Shown: one piece after another, positions 11,836-23,400 of the stretch | Layout: each line of letters opens with the position of its first letter | Position numbering within the stretch: the stretch's first letter is position 1 | From: Epiperipatus broadwayi | Lineage: Eukaryota > Onychophora > Udeonychophora > Euonychophora > Peripatidae | DNA: 64,000 nt | NCBI GenBank assembly: GCA_028023455.1 | Contig: JAQFVV010006270.1 | Coordinates: forward strand, 5,172,834 to 5,236,833 | Direction: 5' to 3' | Notes under the pieces: model-generated | Database searches by the model: none | Seen by the model: the letters and a program-made list of their open reading frames with translations, nothing else | What the model was told of the DNA's origin: nothing | Translations under genes and position numbers: made by a program

Positions 11836-12399
11836 TGTTTTTAATAATTGTTTGATTGTTACGCCCATTGATGTGAGCATAGACTGCTGTTAACCTAGGC
11901 TTGCTTTATCTCTGAAGTTATGGTTAGATTGATCATTCATGGTTAGTAATCCAGAATTATCTGAAAATGGATATTATATACCAGTAACCATGATCTTAAT
12001 TCAGCCTGAGTTTCTGTCCAGGAACTCAATTCTCTTTGACGTAATATAATTGTGATATAATTGGCTTAAGCTATGTCTGCATCAATCTTCAGTGTAATCA
12101 TGAATAAAGAATACATATTCTATTATAATCAATGTTTATCTACAAAACAGAGCTATTACGGTTACATATGTTGAATGTTAAACCTGTTTGGAACAAAATA
12201 TAGCATAGTTCGTGGCTCTGCTGTATCTTATTATATGAAAATGTCTTGAAAAAACAATTTTGAAAAGATTAATATTTTTCTTTTAAAAAAGAATTAATCC
12301 TTATGGAAATGAAAGCATGGGATTATTTTAATATTTAAAATATATTAATCTGTTAAAAAAAATATGCAGGTGGGTGTGAGATTAATAATAAAAATTTAC

Positions 12400-12495
12400 A
12401 TACTAATATATATATATATATATATCATTAAAACCCAGTCAACACTTAGATATATATATATATATATATATCATTAAAACCCAGTCAACACTTAG
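12400..12495 (+). repeat. 46-bp tandem duplication with (TA)n
   Basis: The segment TCATTAAAACCCAGTCAACA with its preceding (TA)n run is present twice in a row. The second copy forms the left end of the next inverted-repeat element. Confidence 0.7.
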
Positions 12496-12715
12496 ATAAT
12501 CCAAATAATTAATAACAATCAACAATTTCAAACTGGTGTTCTTCCAATCAATAATTTCAATCTATGTAATCAAATTGCAATCTTTAGAGTCTTTATAAAT
12601 ATATGAGACCACTAATGGAGGTGGGATTCCACCTCTATTACTAAAAGGAGATTGCCTTGGCAACAGTTTGAAATTCTTGATTGTTATCTATAACTGGAAT
12701 TCGCTAAGTATTGAC
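12475..12715. mobile_element. Short inverted-repeat element (MITE-like)
   Basis: The left end CCAGTCAACACTTAG is mirrored by CTAAGTATTGACTGG at the right. A second inner pair, AACAATCAACAATTTCAAAC, is mirrored near 12665-12690, giving about 55 bp of imperfect inverted repeat. The middle (around 12545-12690) is homologous to 51165-51290 in this window, so it is an interspersed family. No coding capacity. Confidence 0.6.
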
Positions 12716-12807
12716 TGGTGGCTAATGGTTACTTATAAACCCATTTGGCCTTGAGTGTAATCATGAATAAAGAATACATATTCTATTATAATCAATGTTT
12801 ATCTTAC

Positions 12808-12906
12808 TTTTGATTCATGAAGGACATTCGCATTTTTTTCAATGAATTTTTCCACATAATGAATGCGATCATTTAGGACAGCCAACATTAAAACAGTTTT
12901 ATCTGC
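12808..12906 (-). CDS. Ankyrin-repeat exon (third of three seen)
   Basis: A 99-bp exon on the minus strand. A pyrimidine-rich stretch and CAG at 12909-12907 precede it and GTAAG follows at 12807. It codes 33 residues starting ADKTVLMLAVLNDRIHYVEK and ending NANVLHESK, in phase 0 at both borders. The pattern (T.LM.AV....I..VE..IE..ANV) is one ankyrin repeat, a helix-loop-helix protein-binding module. It is the most downstream exon visible and the gene continues left. No stop or frameshift. Exact function of the protein unknown. Confidence 0.8.
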
Positions 12907-13187
12907 CTGAAAAATAAAATAAAGAAGAATAAAAGAAAATACTATAGTAGTAATAATATTATATGTTAGAATTTTTTAGTCTTACTATTTAGCATGCAAA
13001 AGATATTTGAAAGCATTATCAATCAATCAATCATAGTTTTCTTCAACTGATATTTATTACATTTATATATCATACCAATGCTTCAGTAAAATTTTGTTTC
13101 CTATAAATACATTATCATATTGAAATATTTTAATATAATGTACCATTTCATGAATACCTTATTATAAAAATAATCTTAAATATCATA

Positions 13188-13255
13188 AAAATAAAAATGA
13201 TTAGTATTAAAAATAAAAATGATTAGTATTAAAAATAAAAATGATTAGTATTAAT
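13188..13255 (+). repeat. 21-bp tandem repeat, about 3 copies
   Basis: Three near-perfect copies of AAAATAAAAATGATTAGTATT in a row. Short minisatellite without other features. Confidence 0.75.
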
Positions 13256-13259
13256 TACA

Positions 13260-14528
13260 AAGCTGCTGTGGAGTTTCAATACTGGTGAACAGATTTAGTT
13301 ACCTAAGAAGCATCTTTATAAAAATGAAGGCAAAGAAAAGACATTGAAAATAGAAAAATATGATTAGATTTATGAATATCAGCTTGCAGTTGATGGATAT
13401 CTAGAGAACTGAAAAGTAAAATAAATTTTCAGACCTCTCATATTATAGTTGAAGAAAGAAAATGATCAACAATGGTGTTTGAAAGTATTATTTTTCAATA
13501 CTCCAACCTCATTAATAGATTAAAATAATATAATAAGCGTAGAAAACATTTTAAAACTAAGCACAATAATATAATAAATGTAGGTAAGATCAATTTGACT
13601 ATTTTTTAATCAAATCTTTTATCTCACCAATCCGATTTCAGAAGTTGCTCTAAATATTTATATACAAAATAAAATTAACATTTTAAGAAGGAATTCAGTA
13701 AGAACTGGTTTTTTATACTTTATTATTTCAAAAATTTTCTAATATATAGACTGAAAATCTTAATTCATATCACTTTATTGAAAACATCATTATGGTCACT
13801 GTTTTTATGCCAAATTTTTTATTTTGCTAATCTTCGGCAAAAACCCTACATCATTCTGTAAAGTCACTTATCCCATATTCTATGAGGTGTTATATATTTA
13901 TATATGCTTTATGTAATATTAATAATTAAGGTTTTTAGTTTTCCTGAACATTCATTCTACATATATGCTCTCTTTATATTTTATTAACAAAATTTCCTTC
14001 CAATTCATTGAGGGGGGGGGGGGGTTGATAATTACTGAAAACTTTTTTACCTACAAACAATTTTCAATAATTTTCTGTAGCATGCTTTTTTAATTATCAA
14101 AAATTTCCTCACTGAATAATTTTGCTATCACTATATATTATACTTGCAAATATGCATGTGTCCAGTGTATTAATTTTGTTTGTAATATAATGGTTTTGTT
14201 TTTTTAAATTCTATCTATGGTTTCAGACATGCAAAAAAATCCAGTATTTCCTTTTGGGTATCAAAAATCATTCTCTAAAGATAACACTATTAAAAATTTC
14301 CACTGTCTAGTCCAGAGTGCATGCTTATTAATGTCAGACCTCCAAGAATAGGTGGATTCATTCTATTCTTGGTCCTTTGTTCAATATTTAGAAAGCATTT
14401 AATTCATAGCCTGGGGGGAGGTTTACTCCCCTTATTTACCTATACATTGAGCTATGTTTAAATTAAATTAAAATACCTTTGTAAATAGTTGCTATCACAC
14501 AACACACACACATATATATATATTGTAA
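13260..14528. other. AT-rich intronic sequence
   Basis: No gene or repeat boundary recognised. There is a run of 13 G at 14012-14024 and a CACACA/TATATA tract at 14500-14528. Confidence 0.5.
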
Positions 14529-16095
14529 CAGGATATATATATGCGTTACATTTAAATTCTAATACTGTACGTAATGTTTTGTAAATATCTAATACTGAAT
14601 TAAAAACACAAACGTTCAAAATGCACAAATAACGAATAATTAATTTATAAATGTTTGATTTAAATATTAAAATAAGCTTTAAAAAAATTATAGAATCGAA
14701 ACAAAGATTCTAATCTTTAAATAAAGTATAAAATAAAAACCTTTTTAATAATAGCAAAGATTTTTTTTAATTTTTAAATATAAAAATTACAAACAGATCC
14801 TTTGGGCAAAATGACCATTAAAAAAATGATTATGAAATAGATAAGAGTTCCCGCCCAGAGATAGAGACACAGACCTCAGTGGAAAACCCAAAATTCTACC
14901 TTGGACACAAACCCAATAAACCAATAAAATACAGACATGAAGTATGTTTGATGAATCTTGCATTCCAGAGATGAGGTGCCTGAGGATTATAAAAGGAAAA
15001 TCCAAAACAATAATTAATTAGTTAGAGAGAGAATTAGAATTTGGAATTCGTTTCATGGTTGCTGAAAAGTTAAAATAAATATTGTCACTGTTACCAAAAA
15101 TGTAATCTGTTTAATCATGCTTCCTTCGTTGTGGCCGGCTGAAGGCAGCTTTCATCTCCACGGATCCCAAGATCGAACCACAGATCCCGTCTTCAGAAAT
15201 CTTCATAAGTCTTCATAGATCTTCGTCACAAAGGAACGAGCTCGGACAAAGGAAAGTATAATTTATAAATAATTGAAATATGAAATATAAACTCTTAAAT
15301 TTAAGATCTTCGAACTTTATTTGTTTCTAAAAATGAACTATAAACTTTCTTTCCTGAACAAACCTTAAATTTATCTTTTATAAACTTTGCCATTTTAAAC
15401 TCTGATCAAAAGTTAATGTAATCTCTTAAAATATATGTATTTTTTTATTATTATTCATGTTTAATAAGATCTGTTTGTAATAGGGCAGGGTTTGCTATTG
15501 CAAACGAATTTAGAAAACACATTGTTATTTGTGCATTATTAAATTTTAAAATAGGTTAAAAATTGTATTTCTGGAAAGAAAATAAGTTAAATATAATGTC
15601 ATGTTAAAATGATTTTAAAACTGTAAACTAAATATTTTATTTTTTTTAAATTAATAAAATGATTTAAATGTTAGTTGAGTACAGATGTTAGTTTAAAGGG
15701 GTTTTGATTTCGGACTGTGTTTCATAGTTGTGTCAGTGCTGGTGGAGAGATATATAGATGTTTATATCAATGTAATGTGAAGTGTGTTAGCACCTAAGGT
15801 GACAAGTCCAACTGAATGCATGACCCCAAAGAGAGGTAGTCATATCGTTGAAATGGACACATATGTATTTCCTGTGCCATTGGCCCATTCCAGTTCTGTG
15901 GATTGAGAAGATAAGTCGGCAAGATAAGACTGCTCTCTCATCCATATGCAGCATTTTTCTCTTATTATTACATACATGATTCCTTCACCAGATAAAAGCA
16001 CATTCCTATACTAGTCGAAGCTCATGTTTTCTCCAATAATATCATGCTGTTCAGATGCACATTCCTATCGGCGTGATTCTATGCTAACATGTTCA
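14529..16095 (+). repeat. Probable solo LTR
   Basis: It begins TGTAACAGG right after a (TA)n run, as the complete Gypsy element does. A TATAAAAGG box lies about 460 bp in (near 14989). The right end is tentative (GTTCA at 16091-16095). The segment 15115-15245 is much richer in GC than its surroundings, like the leader part of an LTR. No internal pol sequence. Boundaries and identity are inference from architecture. Confidence 0.4.
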
Positions 16096-16449
16096 TATTG
16101 CATTGGTTGCTAATATATATCTGGAAGTGAGCATTGGTGTGGCTGTGGACTTTTAGCCCGGAGTCAAAATGTTTGAAAGTCTTTTAGGTGTGTGGTCTGG
16201 GTAGCTCATCTATACTCAACATTTCTAAGATTAAAAATAAAAGTTAAAAACAAATAAAATAATAACTAATGAACCAGAATAAAACAACTTTCTTCTTTTG
16301 TTATAAAAATTATTTTTTTTTTAGTTTGTGCATTATTAATTATATACGTAAATAAAAAAAAATTTGTGTTATTAATACTGACAGTGATCTAGTGATTATT
16401 TTTATTATTCTTTATTAAAAGAGATATATTTAATAAGTGTTTTAAACCT

Positions 16450-16575
16450 CTGCTACTTCATGAGCTAGTGACTTGGGCTGATGGTCGTGATCTTAACAGC
16501 GCGTATCTGTCTACATTATAAATTTTCTAGGTTCGAATGGCCTAGTGGCGCCCTCGTGTGGCAGATACGGTAAGA
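16450..16575 (+). mobile_element. Possible tRNA-derived SINE fragment
   Basis: GGTTCGAATGG at 16530-16540 resembles an RNA polymerase III B box. A weaker A-box-like TAGTGACTTGGG lies about 60 bp upstream. The following TAGTGGCGCCCTCGTGTGG looks like a retroposon tail. No intact tRNA cloverleaf could be drawn. Confidence 0.35.
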
Positions 16576-17845
16576 CTGGTATATCACATAATTCCTGACT
16601 GTTATAATCTATATATATAAGAGGTACTCATGTCTTAGTCTGGAAATAATGAAAGTCATCACCACAAACAGATGTGGAAATAAAAACTGAAATAAACATA
16701 TTTACAGTCTTTTAAAAAATAAGTGAATTAAATATTGTAAGTGAATATTAGATAATATTCTGATGAGGAGAAAATAATTAGTCAAAATGTTGGTTTTGCT
16801 CACCATTTTATGATTTAAACTATACTGTGATGTCATGAAAAAAAGCTGGCATGAGTAATCGATTATCTGGTGGAAGTAGGAGATAAATGGGATTTACTGG
16901 CCATCTTTAATTCTTGCAAAGTAAATGTGCATAGTATTTTTTTACAAAAGTAAATTATTAAAATGTAGGAATTGCTCGCTACCGAGGACAATCTCTTACA
17001 GGTGATCATTTTTCCAAATTGATTGATTAAGATTGTCAGAAGCTCCCATTTAAACATTATTTTATGAGATCACAAGATTAGAAACTTAGTTCTGGGCTAA
17101 TACATATGTGCCATCTCATTGCTGGATTAACACATAAGTACTATATAAGTGTTTTAGCATATATGAAAAAAATTGTTTATCTTAAATAAGAAATATTGAA
17201 TTGATTGAGCTGGAAAGTTGCTACTTTATTTTAGATTTAATGATGTGTCAATGTTCCTTTTGTTATGCTAGGGAGGGTCTATGATTGCTGGAATTATCTA
17301 CATTCCTTTTGGCTTGCTACAGATGTACATTTTACAAACATATATGTATGAATTGAAAGTATATGTGCACAATACATTTAATTGGCTGAGAAAATAATTA
17401 GAATAGGAGTTAGATCTAATAAAGAATTTATTATGAGTCCAGTCTGAAGAGAAAGTTAATTTTATATATGTGAAAATAATTTTCAATTTGTGGCTTTTAA
17501 AAAAAAAGGCATATATATAAAGTGAAAACAACGACCAAAAAAAAAGTTCTTTCGTTTATTTAAAAGAAAACAAAAACAATATTTTACAGCATTTTAAAAC
17601 AAAAAATGCATGTAAACAAAAAAAAGAATTTAGAACAGGAAGTGCATTTGCATTATGAAGTTCTATTGTTAAAAAATTGGGTACTTGTGCATTATTCTGT
17701 CCTTTGGCAGCAATTTTTTTTTAGATATACAATTTGATGGCATACAAATTTTTTTATATATATTTTCCTTTACTGAATATGTGTTATGTTAAGTTTAAAA
17801 AATTAATAAAAATTCCATTCAAAAGCTTTATTTCAATTTTTATAT
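16576..17845. other. AT-rich intronic sequence, nothing recognised
   Basis: No coding, RNA or element signature found on either strand. Poly-A and poly-T runs are common. Confidence 0.5.
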
Positions 17846-17849
17846 ATAC

Positions 17850-18956
17850 ACCTGGGTCTCTTTTTACGTGGACTTATTTAACACGATTTTGAAGTTACGT
17901 GATTCATGTTTCACCGAAAGTCGAACTCCGATAATGCGCTATTACTTTAAATAATAAATTTTGTGCACTTACATTATATTGAAAGTAATAGCACATTATT
18001 GGAATTCAACTTTCATCTTAGTAATTTCAATATTTTCAGTGCTTTATAATAGTAAGATTTTATGCAATAATGAAATTAAAATCATGATTTTCACATTTTA
18101 TGTATACACACATTAAATTTTACAAGATTATAATGTAAATTTGTTCAAACATTGTGTATGTTAATTTTGCATTTTAAATCACATTCTGTTTTTGCTTTTT
18201 AAAAAAGAACGTAATCAATTATTAATCATTTAGTGTCCACAAGTTTATTTTTAAAAGGTGAGTAATAGCAGTGGGCACAATTAAATTTGACAATTAAAAA
18301 TTAAAATCTGATTTTTAATTGTAATTAACAATTTAAAAATTACTTACGGTGACTTGAAATATATGTGATGTGAAATTTGATTTTTAAATGGAATTGAAAA
18401 TTAAAAAATTAAAGACAAAAATAAGAATTTAATTTTTAGTTGTTAGTTTCATAAACAATTAATAAAATCATCTCAAAGATTAATTAATAATTATGTTGTC
18501 ACCAGAAAACCATTGACACAACATGAGTCTGAAGTTGGTGCTAGTTGTATTTCCTCTTGTGAAAAATTTGATTTTTTACCAGTTTGCAAACGAACGTGTT
18601 TTTTGGCAAATAGCAATAATAATTAAAACGTGTATAAAAAATGTAAATTACTGTACTGTAAATTATGCATAAAAATATATTATTTTGAATAAAATTAAAT
18701 ATTATAGTTAAAAAAAGTTTGTCTTGTATCAATTTTTTTCAAATTTGAAATTTTTTATTAGTCATATTTTATTTCCTTATTTTTTTTTGCGCAAATTTTA
18801 AAGTAATTTTACGTTGGTGCTTTGCTTTACGTGAATTTTGAAAAATCACAGACTGCATCCCCCCTTTTTCAATGTAAGTTATGTCGATTTTTGCACGATT
18901 TCATTTGTGCGTGTTTTCTGAGGAACCTATCTATTGTGTAAAACGATACCCAGGTT
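17850..18956. mobile_element. Possible non-autonomous TIR element
   Basis: CACCTGGGTCTCTTTTTACG at the left resembles the reverse complement of the right end, AACCTGGGTATCGTTTTACA, and both sit next to TATA. Within it, 17920-18010 is a hairpin of about 33-bp arms (GATAATGCGCTATTACTTT mirrored). No transposase. Relationship of the two ends is only partial, so this is tentative. Confidence 0.35.
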
Positions 18957-20299
18957 TATATAATAATATGTAAATACCGACACACTCCAAACATTATTAT
19001 AATTTATTTACATTTATTGCCTTATTTTTGTCACTGGAATTTTGTCAAAATAATTAAAGTTTCGGGTGTTCCTTTGACATAATAGTATACAGTGAAATAT
19101 TTACAAAAGTACAGGATCCTGTACTCTCCAAAAGCAAGTAAAATGACACTTTATGTTTCTTATATTTTTATTACTTTTATACTAATAAATTGATTTATTG
19201 AAAATATAATTAATTTTTGCAAAAAAAAAATATATTTAAAATAACAATAATAATAATAAAATTTAAATATTAAATGTGTACCACTACTTGTCAGCCATTT
19301 TGTTTTCTAACATTTATTGTATGGCCCTGAAACTGTATATCTAAAAAAATGTCAGTTAAGCTTGGTAGACAGGATAAAGCACAAATACCAAAAATTTGTA
19401 ATCTGGATATTAATGATGTAATTGTAAGACTACAAGTCAAGTTGATTTTTCTTAAGGAGGAATCTTTTCTTTTTAATTTCATGACATTGCATATATAAAA
19501 CAAATAATGCTTTGCTAGACAAAAAACTGATTGAGAGGCACATGCCTTCAAGACATTTCTTCCACCAATCAAGTAACATGTGGAAAAACCACACTAGAAT
19601 ATTATATGACAAGGAGATAAAACAACAATTTCCAATAGATGAATTAAGAAAACATTGTCTTATCAACTAATAACATTTGTAAGTTTAAATACAAAATTTA
19701 AAAACACTTGTCAGCAATTTGTCTACAACTGATAGCAGCATTACATTATTGATTCTTTCAATTTACTTAATCTGCATAAATTAGCTGTCGAATTTATTAA
19801 ATATTTTCTTGTGCAGCATTTTAAAATAAACAAATTTCCAAAGGATTTTTGTACTACTTTCATCTACATCAATGCATATTAGCCTATTCTTCAAATAGAA
19901 CAATAGAAAGGAAATCATTGTTACCAGAGATCAATCTTCAAGAAGAAGACTTAAGGGCTATTTATTTGTATAAATAAATGTATTCAGTACTTTATAACTG
20001 TAAAAAAAAAAAAGTTTTAAGGGATATGTTAGGTATGCATATGAATTTTGCCTCATACACACTCCATCTTATTATATTATAGAAATAGTGTGACTACAAC
20101 CAATGATTATTGGTGCACATGAAATGGTTAGAAATTTTATTTATATTTAGTTAATAACTCTTTGTATGCTATGTTGCATATTTGTGTGAAAGTACATTTT
20201 TAAGAAAATTTGATTATCTTCTTTATATATGTTTGGCCCCTATTTCTTATTGCACTAGCTTATACTTAACAGATATTAATGGTTGATTTAGAATAGCAT
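18957..20299. other. AT-rich intronic sequence, nothing recognised
   Basis: Open frames on the minus strand near 19290-19666 have no family resemblance and overlap one another. I see no splice-bordered exon. Confidence 0.5.
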
Positions 20300-20710
20300 A
20301 TTCTTTTAGTTCATAGGGTAATGAGTCTGGGGATATTGAAGAGGACACCACAGGATAGAAATTAAATAAACATCATCATCTGGCATCCATTATTATTTAC
20401 TAAGCTTACAGTAAGTGGTATAAAGATGGTGAAAAATATGCTAAAGTCATGTGACATTTTATTGGTTACATCAAATTCCTGGCCACAGGATAGAAGTTCT
20501 TATAGTTATCGACAAAGTAAAGACACCATAATATATAGAAACTGAACTGATTTCAGATCTATATGATTATGGTAGCAAGTTGGCTTAGATTGAAAACATT
20601 TATATGTTTTTACATTTGGGCTGGTAGCTTGGTAGAAGTAAAAGATGGGCACTGGAAGGGTGAACTAGATCATAAAGGTCCAGGTGCACTGGTCCAAGGT
20701 TTCTCACATA
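20300..20710 (+). mobile_element. Old, decayed HH1 element
   Basis: The order of blocks matches HH1. GTCTGGGGATATTGAAGAG at 20328 is the 3' half of the ribozyme. A degraded tail with GTCATGTGACATTTTATTGG is followed by GACACCATAATATATAGAAAC and ATTGAAAACATTTATATG, which match the start and middle of the next monomer. It stops before a second ribozyme. Many substitutions, so an ancient insertion. Confidence 0.6.
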
Positions 20711-21479
20711 GTTAAACCCAATAACATCTTATCTTGCATGAATACATATTTCCTTTAGTGAATCAGAGGACCAATAATAATAATAAAATGTATTTGTAAT
20801 CAGAGTTAATACTTTCATTGTCCAAATATTTCAACAGTTAGGTATTTGAAAATCAATATGGTTAGAATTAAATCTATAAAGCTCAATAATGAATTGTGCA
20901 CCCTTACTGAACTTCTCAATCATGTGCAATCTGATTTATATGTTTATCCAAACCCAAACAAATTTAATTGCCTTCCTGAAACAATCTAATTTTATTATGT
21001 GTATTTGAAATATTTTTTTTCACATTTTTAAAAGGATGGTTCATTAAGCACACATGTACTTGTTATCACACTTAATTATTCTTTAAGATACTTAGGGTAA
21101 ACATATATATAAAAGAGAGGGGGTGTTCTCTTCTGTTATTATCAATATATAGGATTTATTTCACAGTCTGTAAGATTCTCTATCTAATAACCAAATGATA
21201 TTCTAGAGAGCACAAGGCTTTAAATGTTTGCACTGTTAGTGATTGATATTCAGAAGTTACACTCCATAGTGAAGATATGCATGTACATTTGTTGCATTTG
21301 ATTTTTAATTATCATTAATTGAGGGGATTCAATGATTGCTTCTATTAAAGGTGATTGAAATGCAATAAAATTTCTCTTTCCATTTTTATTTTATCAATGT
21401 CTTCTTTTCTTTCCACATTTTCCATAATCACTGCTGAGATGAATTTACATTCAGATAATAAGCACCTAGGAATATATAA

Positions 21480-21709
21480 TTTACTGTTACAATATGTGTG
21501 AGAAAGATCAGATTGACTTAAGGTCAACATGGGCATGATAATCAACAAGAGTTTGGGTGCACCATCATCAGACTTTCAATGGTATGTTTGTCAGAAGAGT
21601 TGAGGGGTGGAGTGAATTAAAACCTGCCCATTAAAGTTTGAAGATTTGTTATCTTAATATAAACTAAGCATTGATTATATTGTTATGCTAGTGAGATATA
21701 TGTTATGAA
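21480..21709 (+). mobile_element. HH2 fragment, left of solo LTR
   Basis: Diverged HH2 monomer. GATCAGATTGACTTAAGGTC, the CATCATCAGACTTTCAAT block and CCCATTAAAGTTTGAAG align with the reverse complement of 9640-9790. It stops at 21709 and appears to resume at 23228, so an LTR later split it. Confidence 0.65.
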
Positions 21710-23227
21710 ACAAACATATATACCAGTGTTACATAATTATAATTTAAAAATAAATGATTAAATTATTAATAAAAACAAAAATAGAAAGTATAATATGTTT
21801 TTAGATTAGGTTTTAAGAGATGCAAATTTGCAAAAGCAAAAGATTGCATCCTATTTTTTTTTCTTTTAAAATAGAAAAGTTTTAGTATTGAAAGCGGGTT
21901 CAGAAAAAAATTAAAATAAAAAGATTTAAAACTCATTCTCTCTTTTTTATAAATTAAAAGAGTAAAATGTATAAAAATAAGTAAATATGGAAAGTTATAA
22001 TAAAATTACTTTGTAAAAGAAAACTTTCAAAAAAATGTAATTAGTTTAAAAGAATACTGGCTGACAAAAAAAAGTAAAGCTGATAATTGAATTAATTTAA
22101 AAAATGTAAATTGTGTCATAAAAGCAATAGCTAAGATTAGATAATGTGCAATGTAAAAATAAATAAAAAACAGATTTAAATTACAATCAAAATTAAAAAC
22201 TATGGTAAGGAATTAAACAATGAGAGAGAAAGGTATAAAAAGTTGCAGCCATCCAATTTTATTAAGTTCAGTTTGAGTTCAGTTCAGATTCAGTTTCGAT
22301 TCAGATTTTTTCTAAAGATTGCAGAAGACACAGAATTAGCAACATGCATTGCTAGACAGCCATAGGATGTTCAACTGGGCTTCATGCCCTTAGTCCTCAG
22401 CAAAAAAATCAACTATCCTCTCTTGGAACCAACACCCAGAACAAATGCTTAGATTGTAAATAAATGCTGCCACATTCTCCCTCTCAATGTTTGACAGAAA
22501 CATGGAAGGAAAGCCATGAAGCCATTTATGGAGAACCAAAAAGCCAAACAGAATCAAAACCAATGGAAAATACATACAATTGGAAACCTGGGTAAATATA
22601 CTTTTAAATAATGGTCTAGACACTTTATTTTAAATGAAATGAATTTTAACGTAGGACTATCATAATTTTAGCCTGAAAGTAATCATTTATATTTTCTTAT
22701 GTAAAATTTATTGTCATATTCTATTAAATATATGTGTGTGCCTAAATAAACAACATTTGCTTAATTGTTATTTGATCTACTCTCTCTCTCTCTCTCTCTT
22801 GTCTCTGCATCACCATTAATTTAAGAGTATAGTTATTTTTATGTGTTAAATAAATGCGCTGAATTCCTGATACAGAGTATGAGCTAGCTTGGGATATTTC
22901 AAGCACTAGATTTGTGGCCTATCATCTGAGCATGCCAACCATATATAATTTATATGGTTGGGTGGCACATGAGTTGTATACTCAAAGTAAATAAAGTGCT
23001 TTGGATGTACGGTGTTGATGAGTGCTATGATATGAAAATGTGGTTGTATGCTGTGCTTTGTATAGCCTTGATCTGGCCATAGGTACTATTGACAGTTAAT
23101 CTATCAATGGTACTTTACTCCTCTGCTTGAAGAACCAGTCCATCACTGCAGTCACAAAGTTGCCAAAAGTTAGTTATAAAAATTTTAAAAGTTGCAATAA
23201 ATGTGCAAATTTTATGGACTCAGTTCA
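21710..23227 (+). repeat. Probable solo LTR inside an HH2 copy
   Basis: It starts TGTTATG and ends CAGTTCA, between TA-rich flanks like the intact Gypsy element. A GGTATAAAAAG promoter box lies about 520 bp in (22231), followed by repeated GTTCAG motifs. A TTTGCTTA-containing block in the 3' half recalls the Gypsy LTR. It splits a diverged HH2 element, which independently supports an insertion of this size. The last third carries a (CT)n run at 22780-22799. Left boundary uncertain by tens of bases. Confidence 0.5.
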
Positions 23228-23400
23228 ATATATATGTGTGGAAGATAGTCACCTGGATCAACTGATATGTGTTGGTTCAGCATAAAATACATAAATTGGA
23301 GATCATTTATCTTTTTCACACATATGTGGTCATGTATATCAGTTGTATAAGATAGTTTGGATAGATGTAGGGAGCTTGATAGTTCGAGTTCAAGTTTCTT
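23228..23400 (+). mobile_element. HH2 fragment, right of solo LTR
   Basis: Continuation of the HH2 monomer after the LTR. It contains the ribozyme relic at 23246-23312, then the CACACATATGTGGTCATGTATATCAG region matching the 3' part of the 9.4-kb monomer. Confidence 0.65.
23246..23312 (+). ncRNA. Hammerhead relic (HH2)
   Basis: It aligns with the HH2 motif (CCTGGATCAACTGAT..., GTTGGTTCAGCA, TTGGAGATC). The first box reads CUGAUAUG and GAAA has become UAAAA, so the core is broken. Stem II (GUUGGUUCAGC region) is still visible. Confidence 0.6.

Noticed and set aside
13188-13255. Regular short repeats as a possible CRISPR array
   Set aside because: Direct tandem units without spacers, in an animal genome; a minisatellite.
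16450-16575. Functional tRNA gene
   Set aside because: B-box-like motif only; no acceptor or anticodon stem can be drawn.
16758-16785. CTGATGAGGAGAAAATAAT looked like hammerhead boxes
   Set aside because: Only a few bases separate the two boxes, so no stem II can form, and there is no pairing for stem I.
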